The notes beneath the pieces are model-generated. The model had not been told where the DNA came from, did no database searches, and worked only from the letters and a program-made list of their open reading frames with translations. The translations under genes were made by a program, and so were the position numbers. Below, piece after piece: positions 16,101 to 23,561 of a DNA stretch of 32,822 nt. The stretch comes from a virus, in the IMG/VR virus record IMGVR_UViG_3300032560_000079, positions 1-32,822 of that record; one strand, 5' to 3'. Position 1 is the stretch's first letter. Every line of letters starts with the position of its first letter.

Positions 16101-18209
16101 TTATTGTTGATTATTTGGCATGATAGATTGATCGGCTGCTTGCATGGCTGCGTATTGCTCACGGTTGCGCATCTGTATCTCACGTTCTAATCGTGCCGTG
16201 TCCATGTTGTGCAATAGTAAGTCTGCAATAGCTTCGATCTCTACCCGATTTTGGCTTGTAATGGCTCTGGTGTTGGCATCATGCACCCTGGCCTGCAATA
16301 TAGATTCTGTATTGTGCGCTTTGCTTGTTTGGCGCATCAATTCACGTTGTGTTTCAGCTTGTTGCTTCACGCCCTCAATGTCAGCACGTTGCTTCATAGC
16401 CAATTGCATAGCTTGCATTTGTTGTTGCATTTGTTGCACTTGGCCTTGCGCTGCTTTGAGCTTAATTTGTATTTCAGGAGGTATGTCTGAATGCTCGTCA
16501 ATCTGAGCCATCGGATTAAGCGCTGCCAAACGATCTGCAATGGTCTCTGCGCCAGGAAAGTCCATGTTGCGGAACACCAAGTCGGCTGCAGCGTTAAACA
16601 ATTGCTCGTTGCCCTGTAGCAATGGCATCATGGCTTCAACCGCTTCCTGGCGCTTGGAGTTGTAACCTGGCCCTGTTTCCATAACCACATCGTATTGGCC
16701 TACAGTCACGTCATTTTTAACTTTGCCAACTGCTGTGCGCTCGTTAATTGATATTAGATCGGGCTTCCCGTCATCTCCAATGATACGCATGATGCGCTCA
16801 GTATCATAAATCTTAGGAATTAGGTCTAATATTACCTTGCCTGTGTACGCAATTGACTTGGTTAAATTGTCGTACAGGTCAAAATTGGTCAGATCAACCT
16901 GCATTTGCTGACCATTTAGCGCTTTACCAGACATGTTGCCTGGCAATTGCTGTGATGGATCATATATTCCAATGATCGTTGCCATGTCTGAATTAATTTC
17001 TTGCGCTGCAGCCATTACACCAGCTGGAGGCGGTTCAGGTTGCAATCTCTGTGGCGGAGGCGCTGGGTTGCCATCAATGTCAGTCTGTTTGTACCGCAGA
17101 GTAGCCATAGATTTAATGTTCGCTGCAGCCCAATCCAACTCACGCCCTTCGTCCTGGCCTTCAGCCATGATCCACTTGGCCTTTGGTGCAAGCGCTACAG
17201 ACTCGGTGAGTGACGTGACCCAAAAGTTATACATGCGCTGGGCATCTTTAGCGTGGCGCACCATACCAAACTTTTTGCGTTTGTCACCAATTACGACATG
17301 CCGACCGTAAACTGGCACGATTGGTATGTAATAGCCAGGCCAATCACGCTCCTCCAGCACCGATACCGCAGTTATTTTTTTCCACTTAATCGTGCGCTTA
17401 ATAGATTTACGCTCGTTGACAACAAATAGACCCGCAGTTTCTATTCTTTTAAAAAAGTTTTTATCGTCTGCAAACCGTACGGAACCATCTGAGAGCTGAT
17501 ATAGCGTTGCGGGTTCTCTTACTGTGTACCAATACTCTGCTACTCTTATGTCTTCTTTGGTAATCCATTCGCTTTGCGTATCTCCAGTTCCACGGCTTAA
17601 AAATGATGTTTCATCCACGTCAGGGTACAACTCCCTAAATGTGGTCTTAGGCATCATTGTAGTTATTAAACAACGCTCTTGGTCTGAGCCATCGACCGCA
17701 ATGCTATTCGGGTCTAAATAGACTGTAAATGGGTTGTCAATCGGATCAATGAAGATTTCCTGGTCAAACGAATCTTCCCGCACATAGCGGTGATCGACAC
17801 GCCAGTAGCCCCAACCCATGCGCACAGCATAGTTGTACGCATTATCGTACGCATTGTCAGCGTTGGAATTGACTTCAATGTGGCGAATTATGCCTTGAAT
17901 AACCTTGGCCTCTGCAGCATCCTCAGTCGTATTAGTCGCATGGACCTTGATCCTGGGGCGCTGTTGACGTTGCTGATTAGTAACTTGGCGGCAGTAACCA
18001 TCGAGCTTATTAATGGTAAGAACTGGCCTAGACTCTAAATTACGGCTGTTCTGAAGGTCTACAGGCCATTGATCCCCGCCAGATGCAAACTTTAGATCCT
18101 CAAGCGCTTCCTGGCGGTTCATTGTGTCCGCATCATTGGCAAACTTTAGAAACTGTTTAGCTTCGTCAATTATTGGATCGTAATCTTGCGTATTTGAATC
18201 GTAGGCCAT
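16101..18209 (-). CDS. Portal protein, P22 gp1-like
   Basis: A 702-aa protein, near the 725 aa of P22 gp1. The N-terminal part (AKQFLKFANDADTMNRQEALEDLKFASGGDQWP, then RPVLTINKLDGYCRQVTNQQRQQRPRIKV) is typical of the large P22-type portals. The C-terminal 120 residues are a Gln/Met-rich coiled coil (about 585-650: KLKAAQGQVQQMQQQMQAMQ), which in P22 builds the barrel inside the head. Dodecamers form the DNA channel and dock the terminase. The gene follows the large terminase by 9 bases and precedes scaffold. Confidence 0.9.
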   Translation of the reverse strand: MAYDSNTQDYDPIIDEAKQFLKFANDADTMNRQEALEDLKFASGGDQWPVDLQNSRNLESRPVLTINKLDGYCRQVTNQQRQQRPRIKVHATNTTEDAAEAKVIQGIIRHIEVNSNADNAYDNAYNYAVRMGWGYWRVDHRYVREDSFDQEIFIDPIDNPFTVYLDPNSIAVDGSDQERCLITTMMPKTTFRELYPDVDETSFLSRGTGDTQSEWITKEDIRVAEYWYTVREPATLYQLSDGSVRFADDKNFFKRIETAGLFVVNERKSIKRTIKWKKITAVSVLEERDWPGYYIPIVPVYGRHVVIGDKRKKFGMVRHAKDAQRMYNFWVTSLTESVALAPKAKWIMAEGQDEGRELDWAAANIKSMATLRYKQTDIDGNPAPPPQRLQPEPPPAGVMAAAQEINSDMATIIGIYDPSQQLPGNMSGKALNGQQMQVDLTNFDLYDNLTKSIAYTGKVILDLIPKIYDTERIMRIIGDDGKPDLISINERTAVGKVKNDVTVGQYDVVMETGPGYNSKRQEAVEAMMPLLQGNEQLFNAAADLVFRNMDFPGAETIADRLAALNPMAQIDEHSDIPPEIQIKLKAAQGQVQQMQQQMQAMQLAMKQRADIEGVKQQAETQRELMRQTSKAHNTESILQARVHDANTRAITSQNRVEIEAIADLLLHNMDTARLEREIQMRNREQYAAMQAADQSIMPNNQQ

Positions 18210-18218
18210 GTGTTTCCT

Positions 18219-19505
18219 TTACAACGCCATCCAGCTCTGTGGTGGTGCATAGTTTACTTGTTTTGCTCGTTTTGGTCTAGTTTCCTGTACTCCAAGACCA
18301 ATGTACCTGAACGCATCAGCACCATGCGAATATTGGTCGTGCAAAGGGTTTTTGCTAAATTGCTTGGTGTCTGGATCTACCTCGTACTTGTAATGTCTGA
18401 GGCATTGGAGGCCATCATAGCAATTATCTCGGTCAAAGTAACAGTTTCTGAATATAGTTCTTGCTGCATTAATAGAATCTGCGATAGGCGTTCTAGGGAT
18501 GATTTTTGTTTTAAACCCTGCAGCTCTAACAATTTCCTCAATGGACCGTCCGTTTGATCCGATGGTTCGGTTTTGTGCATCATGTGGCAACCATAAAGTA
18601 TCATAAACGTAACCGTAAGTCTGCATAAGCGACAAATAATGGCTGATTGTCTGCTGATTGTCTTCAATGTAACGAATTAGCCTAATCTCTTGCGCAATGA
18701 ATTGGACAAACCAAATAGACGTACTGTCTGCCCAGCCAAGGTCAAAGACTGCAATAACTGGCTTAGTAGGATCGTAACGCACCTTGGTGATGCGCTCCTC
18801 CAACTCTGCGCTTTGCATCTCTCTGGCAAACACCGCACCGTCCACAGTCTGCCTGCACAATCCTTCCCAAACTGTGTTGTACGCCTCTGGATCTCTGGCC
18901 TGCAATGTCCTGCGCTCATGATCGAGCACTTCAGGAAACCAGGGATTATCTGACCAGTTGACCTTTTTACTGATGCAATTCTCTGGTGGATGTAACACAA
19001 AGCGCTGGTAAGTTGCATCTGACTCCAGCTCTGGGTTCATGGTGATCCAGATCTCAGAATCCTTTGCACGAATCGTAGGAATAAGAATATCCCAAGAACG
19101 TGCGCTTACGGCCTGCGCTTCCTCAACCCAGACAACAGTACACCCTTCAAACGATTTTATGTTGTGCGGATTGTTTTTTAGGCCAACAAAACTAAATTCT
19201 GTGCCGTTTGCGCCCCTAATTGTGCGCTCTGTAATCTCGTAGAACGCAGTCAGGCCAAGCGCAACGATCTGGTCACTTAATAACTTATGAACTGATTGAG
19301 ATATGGAGTTCTGGAATTCCCTGGCGCACAAAACCCTGTGGACCTGCTTTGCACCCAAGATAAGCAGCGCTCTTGCGACAGACCAGCTCTTTGATGATCC
19401 TCGGCCTCCGTAGATACATTTGTATCTGGATTTCTCAAAAAGGCACTGCAGCTTAACAGGGAACTCTGCCTTGGTGATCGCTGCATTAAGTTCACTCTGA
19501 TCCAT
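18219..19505 (-). CDS. terL: Terminase large subunit
   Basis: A 428-aa packaging motor ATPase and nuclease. Walker A is GGRGSSKS at residues 33-40. Walker B with the catalytic acids is TVVWVEEA at 123-130, followed by the coupling motif ITMNP near 154-158. The nuclease domain shows acidic residues in the usual places: D255 and D260 in VFDLGWADS, D309 in LPHDAQ, and D397 in HGADAF. The set fits the Terminase_3/PBSX-like family. It translocates DNA into the procapsid and cuts when the head is full. It overlaps the small terminase by 14 bases. Confidence 0.95.
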   Translation of the reverse strand: MDQSELNAAITKAEFPVKLQCLFEKSRYKCIYGGRGSSKSWSVARALLILGAKQVHRVLCAREFQNSISQSVHKLLSDQIVALGLTAFYEITERTIRGANGTEFSFVGLKNNPHNIKSFEGCTVVWVEEAQAVSARSWDILIPTIRAKDSEIWITMNPELESDATYQRFVLHPPENCISKKVNWSDNPWFPEVLDHERRTLQARDPEAYNTVWEGLCRQTVDGAVFAREMQSAELEERITKVRYDPTKPVIAVFDLGWADSTSIWFVQFIAQEIRLIRYIEDNQQTISHYLSLMQTYGYVYDTLWLPHDAQNRTIGSNGRSIEEIVRAAGFKTKIIPRTPIADSINAARTIFRNCYFDRDNCYDGLQCLRHYKYEVDPDTKQFSKNPLHDQYSHGADAFRYIGLGVQETRPKRAKQVNYAPPQSWMAL

Positions 19506-19770
19506 TTGGCGCTACAAAAGATACTTGTATGCTTTGTATGATTGGCGAACCGTCTGCGTTTTCTATGCTCGTAGCTTGTATTGCTTTACCCTCAAGACGG
19601 TCCATTAGCTCTTTAATCGCCCAAGGTTCGCCTTCCTCTGCCTTCGACACCAACTGCTCGGCAATAGCTCTCAATCGATGTGGCTCAGTCGTTAATACAA
19701 CTCGCAGGCGATCGGAAAACATGCGAGATTTACTTGCATTCTTGTTTCCTAATTGTCCGCCTGGTGTCAT
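19492..19770 (-). CDS. terS: Terminase small subunit
   Basis: A 92-aa protein (MTPGGQLGNKNASKSRMFSDRLRVVLTTEPHRLRAIAEQLVSKAEEGEPWAIKELMDRLEGKAIQ). The GN(K/Q)NASKSRMF start and the GEPWAIKELMDRLEGK segment are characteristic of short phage terminase small subunits. It recognises the packaging start on the DNA and recruits TerL, whose gene overlaps it. No separate pac site can be identified by eye. Confidence 0.85.
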   Translation of the reverse strand: MTPGGQLGNKNASKSRMFSDRLRVVLTTEPHRLRAIAEQLVSKAEEGEPWAIKELMDRLEGKAIQATSIENADGSPIIQSIQVSFVAPNGSE

Positions 19771-19808
19771 ATTCGTTTCGACCCTTAAATAATTGTTCTA
19801 TATTACTT

Positions 19809-19979
19809 TTAGTTATTAGACTCTGCTTGTGTCTGTGCTTCTATCTCAGCCTTTACCGCAGGCATTTGCTCTTGGGTTTTAGCTATCATCTTTTGCACTA
19901 GCAATTGCATATCCCTAATTTTGTGCTCAAGCGCAGTAATGATTAAGTTTACGTCTTGTATTTCGTGATCAAAGTTCAT
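19809..19979 (-). CDS. Small coiled-coil protein, unknown
   Basis: A 56-aa open frame (MNFDHEIQDVNLIITALEHKIRDMQLLVQKMIAKTQEQMP...) preceded by AACAGGGTAACAA, a plausible ribosome site. The whole protein is predicted helical, with heptad-like spacing of Leu, Ile and Val. It lies 38 bases before terS. I do not recognise a function. Its place before terS, with seven other tiny genes, suggests a packaging or head-assembly accessory role at most. Confidence 0.6.
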   Translation of the reverse strand: MNFDHEIQDVNLIITALEHKIRDMQLLVQKMIAKTQEQMPAVKAEIEAQTQAESNN

Positions 19980-19995
19980 TTGTTACCCTGTTTAA

Positions 19996-20133
19996 TTATT
20001 TATTACCCTGTTTATGCTTTCGACCTGGGCCTTTTTTGGTTGACTTGAAGTTCTTGCCTGCTTGCCATTTCATGAACAAATGCTCGTCTATGCCCATAGC
20101 AATCAATAGATGTACAGCTAAACTGGCCTTCAT
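19996..20133 (-). CDS. Small basic protein, unknown
   Basis: A 45-aa open frame (MKASLAVHLLIAMGIDEHLFMKWQAGKNFKSTKKGPGRKHKQGNK). The N-terminal half is hydrophobic, and the C-terminal half is strongly basic with an AT-hook-like KGPGRKH. The start overlaps the stop of the 47-aa gene (ATGA), which supports translation. DNA binding is possible but not shown. Confidence 0.5.
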   Translation of the reverse strand: MKASLAVHLLIAMGIDEHLFMKWQAGKNFKSTKKGPGRKHKQGNK

Positions 20134-20273
20134 TTCTTTTTCTTGGCCTTTTCAGCCTCACGTTTCTCAGAGTACGCAATTGCAACTGCCTGCTTTACAG
20201 GTTTACCAGCCTTGATTTCGGCCTTGATATTCTTTTTAAACGCTTCTGGTTTGGTTGATTTAATAAGTGGCAT
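20130..20273 (-). CDS. Small basic phage protein (MPLIKS...AVAIAYS type), unknown
   Basis: A 47-aa protein (MPLIKSTKPEAFKKNIKAEIKAGKPVKQAVAIAYSEKREAEKAKKKK). Proteins with this KSxxxxAFxxNIKxExxAGKPxKQAxAIAYS pattern are frequent in phages and of unknown function. It is helical and very Lys-rich at the end. Both ends overlap neighbouring genes (TAATG upstream, ATGA downstream), which makes a real operon member likely. Confidence 0.7.
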   Translation of the reverse strand: MPLIKSTKPEAFKKNIKAEIKAGKPVKQAVAIAYSEKREAEKAKKKK

Positions 20274-20545
20274 TAGCAGTTCCAGTTCTTTAGTGATGCT
20301 TTAGCCCGTTCCGCTGGGCCTTTAGCGTTCTTTACAACACCTTCCATTCTTGCACAGAAAGATGCCTTACGGCCTTCGTCTTTCTTTGTTTTAGGGTTTG
20401 GTGCAGGCGGTTTTAAGTTTGCGTTGTTCTTTGCGTTGTACTCAGCACGACCCTTAGCGGTCATCCCAGCGCCCTTTTCTGTAGGGTTGTACGTTTTATT
20501 TTTGCCAGTTGTCTTGTGCTCTATAGGTTTGTCGTGTTTTTTCAT
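20273..20545 (-). CDS. Small basic phage protein (MTAKGRAEYN type), unknown
   Basis: A 90-aa, Lys/Asn-rich protein. The central MTAKGRAEYNAKNNANLKPP and the later KASFCARMEGVV are the hallmarks of a widespread uncharacterised phage family (I believe DUF6321). The abundance of Lys suggests nucleic-acid contact or virion packaging, but nothing is proven. The start is ATG at 20545. It overlaps the 62-aa gene upstream (ATGA) and the 47-aa gene downstream. Confidence 0.7.
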   Translation of the reverse strand: MKKHDKPIEHKTTGKNKTYNPTEKGAGMTAKGRAEYNAKNNANLKPPAPNPKTKKDEGRKASFCARMEGVVKNAKGPAERAKASLKNWNC

Positions 20546-20730
20546 TGAAACCCCGCAATAATGGCTTTTAATTTAACTATTTCCTCGTCACGGTCTTTGA
20601 GTTTTTGCATCAAACTGTTACTTAGCTCAACCCACGCAAAGTTTTGTTTGGTGCGCTCCTCATGATCCTGCTTCATCAAAAGAAACATTTGCTCACTTAT
20701 TTCTAGCTGTTTCTTGATGTAATTGCTCAT
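20542..20730 (-). CDS. Small coiled-coil protein, unknown
   Basis: A 62-aa protein (MSNYIKKQLEISEQMFLLMKQDHEERTKQNFAWVELSNSLMQKLKDRDEEIVKLKAIIAGFQ). It is a nearly continuous charged helix with heptad spacing. It is tightly packed between two neighbours with ATGA overlaps. No function is recognised. Confidence 0.6.
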   Translation of the reverse strand: MSNYIKKQLEISEQMFLLMKQDHEERTKQNFAWVELSNSLMQKLKDRDEEIVKLKAIIAGFQ

Positions 20731-20894
20731 TTCTTTTTGGCAGTTTTGGCAGATTGCTTAAACGCTGCAGCAGTTGGCGCCCCTTTACTGCCAGGTTTGC
20801 GCATGTGTTCTACCTTCTCGCCCTTGGCTTTTTCTTCCTTAATGCGCTCTTGTTTAGCATGGATGTTGGCATATAGCCCTGGTTTACTCGCCAT
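20727..20894 (-). CDS. Small basic phage protein (KPGLYANIHAK type), unknown
   Basis: A 55-aa protein (MASKPGLYANIHAKQERIKEEKAKGEKVEHMRKPGSKGAPTAAAFKQSAKTAKKK). The pattern KPGLYANIHAKxxRI ... MRKPGxKGAPTAxAFKxSAKTAK is very common in phage genomes and has no known role. The ATG at 20894 is chosen over 20909 because the family starts with M(A)SKPGLY. It overlaps the end of the co-chaperonin gene. Confidence 0.7.
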   Translation of the reverse strand: MASKPGLYANIHAKQERIKEEKAKGEKVEHMRKPGSKGAPTAAAFKQSAKTAKKK

Positions 20895-21168
20895 CTGGTT
20901 CCTCCACAAATAAAACGTCTTTCCAAGACATAATTAATAGACGCTCGTCATTATCTTTAAATTCTTGGTATTTAAGATACTCGTCTTTGTATTCTTTTGC
21001 AAGTGTACCAAAATATATTTTGTCACCTACTGCAAGGCCCATCTCAGCGGATTCGTCACTCACCGCAACAATATGCCCTATTGTATCAACCTCTGCCGTC
21101 TGTATATACAATGTGGATACAAGTCTTGGAATTGGTTTGACAATGATTCTGTCGTTTAATGGTTTCAT
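20884..21168 (-). CDS. GroES-like co-chaperonin (Cpn10 fold)
   Basis: A 94-aa protein with the Cpn10 pattern: N-terminal MKPLNDRIIVKPIP, then IGHIVAVSDESAEMGLAVGDKIYFG (the strand and turn that follow the mobile loop) and the C-terminal RLLIMSWKDVLFVEEPDGE. The mobile-loop segment (about 15-30, RLVSTLYIQTAEVDT) is shorter and less Gly-rich than in GroES. Phage co-chaperonins such as T4 gp31 replace host GroES on GroEL to fold the coat protein. That role is inferred from the fold and from its place upstream of the head genes. It could instead be a related barrel protein without chaperone activity. Confidence 0.75.
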   Translation of the reverse strand: MKPLNDRIIVKPIPRLVSTLYIQTAEVDTIGHIVAVSDESAEMGLAVGDKIYFGTLAKEYKDEYLKYQEFKDNDERLLIMSWKDVLFVEEPDGE

Positions 21169-21443
21169 GGTATTTGCCTCCGACTGAGCTTAGGTCTGCC
21201 TGGCTTGCGTTTCTCTGTTTCTTCAGCCATTGCAACTAGATTATCAATCGTATCAGGCAAATCAGAAAAGACCTTGGCGGGTTCCACCAAGGCCAAAGTT
21301 GCTTTTAAGGCAACTGCAAATTCTCCGCACCATTCCTTTGGGGATCGGTTTTGGTACGCTGGATACCTTTTACAGATACCAAGCTGAAAACTATTATTTT
21401 GTAGATCAAAATATCTACAGTCGTTACAATAAACACTATCCAC
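21165..21443 (-). CDS. Cys-rich small protein, probable metal-binding
   Basis: A 92-aa protein. The N-terminal half has four Cys in C-x2-C (CNDCRYF), GICKRYP and WCGEF, a pattern found in many small phage and bacterial proteins and likely to bind zinc. The C-terminal half is helical and ends in a basic tail (EETEKRKPGRPKLSRRQIP) with an AT-hook-like KRKPGRPK. DNA binding is therefore plausible. It overlaps the co-chaperonin gene by four bases. Confidence 0.65.
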   Translation of the reverse strand: MDSVYCNDCRYFDLQNNSFQLGICKRYPAYQNRSPKEWCGEFAVALKATLALVEPAKVFSDLPDTIDNLVAMAEETEKRKPGRPKLSRRQIP

Positions 21444-21470
21444 TTTAAGTCTCCTTACTTAATTTGGCTA

Positions 21471-21512
21471 GAAACCCCAAAGATTTACCGATCAATGGGG
21501 TTTCGCTTTTTT
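21471..21512 (+). terminator. Intrinsic terminator, oriented on the plus strand
   Basis: A perfect 8-bp stem GAAACCCC (21471-21478) / GGGGTTTC (21497-21504) with an 18-base loop, followed by GC and six T (21507-21512). The T-run is on the plus strand only. All annotated genes for several kb to the left are on the minus strand, so it would stop antisense transcription from the late block before it reaches the divergent promoter region. On the minus strand the hairpin lacks a T-run. Confidence 0.75.
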
Positions 21513-21867
21513 ACATACTATCTTGAACGTGCTCTACACGCTTGTGGTCATAAACGCAAGACTCACCCATGTGGCCCTTGCACTCACCGACCATGCCGTC
21601 TTGCTTACCTATGTGGCTTGCTTCACGCATTCCGATGCCATCGGCCTTTCCAAGCGCAACTCCTCCAACTAAAGGCATTTTGCGCTCTCCAGATGTATCG
21701 GCAGAATCAGCGCCTTTTGGCAATTTCTCGCCAGACATGCCTTTAGTGCCCTTCATGCTGTTTACGCCAGTCATTTTGTTAAATGATGTTGGACCCAGTT
21801 TCTTTTCGCCAGTAGTGTCGCTAGATTTAGCTCCCTTTGGTTCTTTTTCCATTTTGTAATAACCCAT
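21511..21867 (-). CDS. Lys/Gly-rich repeat protein, unknown
   Basis: A 118-aa hydrophilic protein with an internal duplication: PKGAKSSDTTGEKKLG near the start and PKGADSADTSGERKMP about 50 residues later. The rest is Gly, Lys and Met-rich (NKMTGVNSMKGTKGMSGEK), with a C-terminal region holding two Cys and several His (GECKGHMGESCVYDHKRVEH). The ATG at 21867 is preceded by AAGGAACAAAA. The TTG at 21882 is less likely. It is the first gene behind the strong late-type promoter. No function is recognised. It is probably disordered. Confidence 0.65.
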   Translation of the reverse strand: MGYYKMEKEPKGAKSSDTTGEKKLGPTSFNKMTGVNSMKGTKGMSGEKLPKGADSADTSGERKMPLVGGVALGKADGIGMREASHIGKQDGMVGECKGHMGESCVYDHKRVEHVQDSM

Positions 21868-21910
21868 TTTTGTTCCTTGCAAGTTTAAAAATTGGAATTG
21901 TTATTCTCTC

Positions 21911-21940
21911 ATTATATCGAGTTTTGTCAAGTCATATCAA
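21911..21940 (-). promoter_or_regulatory. Strong candidate promoter for the late operon
   Basis: On the minus strand, TTGATA (21940-21935, five of six) lies 18 bases from a perfect TATAAT (21916-21911), in the 102-base gap between the divergent genes at 21867 and 21970. Transcription would begin about 40 bases before the 118-aa gene and run into terminase and head genes. Confidence 0.7.
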
Positions 21941-21969
21941 TTGTCACAATAAAATGTTATAAACTGGAT

Positions 21970-22338
21970 ATGAAAAATCTTCCAAATGCCGATCACATAA
22001 CATATTTTGACAAACAAATTTGCTATTGGCAAGTCATTTTAGGACTAAATTGTTGGCGTTTGGAACGTAATCCAAAGATGTCCTCAGCAATGGCTGACGT
22101 ACAAATAGACCACGGTTCTAAACTTGCCGTTTACCGCATAGGCAATTTTGGCGGTTGCTCCATAGACAAAGAGAGCTTATCCCTCACAGCTCTGCACGAA
22201 TGCTTACACGTCCTTTTACACGACCTTATCCGCACAGCGCAAAACCGAGGATCTGATGAAGACTTGGATGCAGCTGAACACGCAGTTATTAATGTACTCG
22301 AAAAGGTAATTTATGGTAGGCACAACGAAGGTATCTGA
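21970..22338 (+). CDS. Putative zinc metallopeptidase-like protein (HExxH)
   Basis: A 122-aa protein. HECLH at residues 76-80, within SLTALHECLHVLLHDLI, is a zinc-binding HExxH motif, with a further His at 84 and candidate third ligands in the helix AAEHAVINVLE (E103, E111). The layout resembles small minimal zincins of the ImmA/IrrE or SprT type. It may be a protease or a metal-binding protein with lost activity. The upstream in-frame start at 21892 is less likely because the conserved-looking region starts at MKNLPNADHITYF. It is co-transcribed with the phosphoesterase gene, whose start it overlaps by 26 bases. Confidence 0.65.
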   Translation: MKNLPNADHITYFDKQICYWQVILGLNCWRLERNPKMSSAMADVQIDHGSKLAVYRIGNFGGCSIDKESLSLTALHECLHVLLHDLIRTAQNRGSDEDLDAAEHAVINVLEKVIYGRHNEGI

Positions 22339-23272
22339 CCAGGAAATTTTAGATGCTTATATGAGACTTGGCAGCCACGAAAAGGTTGCTGAGTATTTAT
22401 CTTTAGATATAAGATCACTACGACGTAGGCGTGTAAGAATGGAAAACGCAGGTTTTGTATTTGTAGCAAAAAAACATTTTGATGCACATGCAATTGAACG
22501 CAAAATTGATTTAGGCATTAAGAACGGCACAGTTATAGTGTTTTCCGATGCACACTTTTGGCCTGGCATAAGGTCAACTGCATTTAAAGGCCTGCTCTAT
22601 GCCATTGGTACATACGCTCCCACAGCTGTGATAGCCAACGGTGACATATTTGATGGCGCTTCCATTTCAAGACATGCCAGGATTGGCTGGGATAAGTCAC
22701 CCAGCGTAATTGAAGAACTTAAGGCTTGCCAAGCTTGCATGTCAGAAATTGAGGAAGTAGCCAAAGCAACCAGACATAATGTGCGCCTGCTCTGGCCTTT
22801 GGGCAACCATGATGCACGATTTGAGACATATTTAGCTGCCAATGCGCCCCAATTTGAGCACACCACAGGGTTTAAGTTGTCGGATCATTTTCAGAAATGG
22901 AAAAAATGCTGGTCCGTTTGGTTGAATGATCAAGTAATAGTTAAACACCGCAATAAAGGCGGAGTACATGCAACGCATAACAATACAGCCCAATCGGGTG
23001 TAACAATGGTTACAGGCCATTTACACAGTCTTAAAGTCACACCTTACGTTGATTACAATGGCGTTCGATATGGTGTAGATACAGGCACTTTAGCGGACAT
23101 TTACGGACCACAGTTTGAGAATTATTTAGAGCAAAATCCTGTTAACTGGCGCTCTGGCTTTGCAATACTGACGTTTGTAAATGGCGTTTTATTGATGCCT
23201 GAGCTTGTAATGGTACATACACAGGACACCATTCAGTTTAGAGGCGAAGTTATTAACGTCAAGCAATACTAG
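22313..23272 (+). CDS. Helix-turn-helix / calcineurin-like metallophosphoesterase
   Basis: A 319-aa protein. Residues 8-45 (DQEILDAYMRLGSHEKVAEYLSLDIRSLRRRRVRM) form a helix-turn-helix that looks like a resolvase or terminase-type DNA-binding unit. Residues 75-240 carry the metallophosphoesterase signatures in order: D79-x-H81, GDIFD 110-114, GNHD 164-167, H212 and GHLH 235-238. The two metals would hydrolyse a phosphodiester, perhaps DNA or a nucleotide. Start ATG with AAAAGGTAATTT upstream. The HTH fused to a phosphoesterase suggests action on DNA. Substrate unknown. Confidence 0.85.
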   Translation: MVGTTKVSDQEILDAYMRLGSHEKVAEYLSLDIRSLRRRRVRMENAGFVFVAKKHFDAHAIERKIDLGIKNGTVIVFSDAHFWPGIRSTAFKGLLYAIGTYAPTAVIANGDIFDGASISRHARIGWDKSPSVIEELKACQACMSEIEEVAKATRHNVRLLWPLGNHDARFETYLAANAPQFEHTTGFKLSDHFQKWKKCWSVWLNDQVIVKHRNKGGVHATHNNTAQSGVTMVTGHLHSLKVTPYVDYNGVRYGVDTGTLADIYGPQFENYLEQNPVNWRSGFAILTFVNGVLLMPELVMVHTQDTIQFRGEVINVKQY

Positions 23273-23281
23273 ATAACCCAG

Positions 23282-23298
23282 CGGGGATTCTCACCCCG
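23282..23298. terminator. Small GC hairpin between convergent operons, possible terminator
   Basis: CGGGG (23282-23286) pairs with CCCCG (23294-23298) around a 7-base loop, 10 bases after the phosphoesterase stop and 53 before the end of the left operon. Following bases are only pyrimidine-rich (ACCTTCCCTTTAT), so an intrinsic terminator is possible but weak in either direction. Confidence 0.35.
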
Positions 23299-23350
23299 AC
23301 CTTCCCTTTATCAATGAGATATTCTAAATATTAAATTACCAGGTTAATCT

Positions 23351-23521
23351 TTACTCCTCGTCTTCTTCTTCTTCCTCGTCATCCCAAACGATTTCGTATT
23401 CTGCCTCAGACTCAGCAACCATCTCAGCTACAAAAGCCTGAATTGCAGCAATAAACTCAAAGTCTGCTGACTCAACTTCTAACTTGAAATCTTCGCCTTC
23501 AATAACAAGATTGTGATCCAT
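23351..23521 (-). CDS. Small acidic protein, unknown
   Basis: A 56-aa protein (MDHNLVIEGEDFKLEVESADFEFIAAIQAFVAEMVAESEAEYEIVWDDEEEEEDEE). It is strongly acidic, with a Glu/Asp tail that could mimic DNA. GGGGAATGTAA precedes the ATG. It is the last gene of the left early operon. DNA-mimic anti-restriction or anti-host-regulator function is conceivable from charge alone but is not supported by family membership. Confidence 0.6.
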   Translation of the reverse strand: MDHNLVIEGEDFKLEVESADFEFIAAIQAFVAEMVAESEAEYEIVWDDEEEEEDEE

Positions 23522-23561
23522 TTACATTCCCCATATTCATTTGCAAAATTGCTAGTAAATC

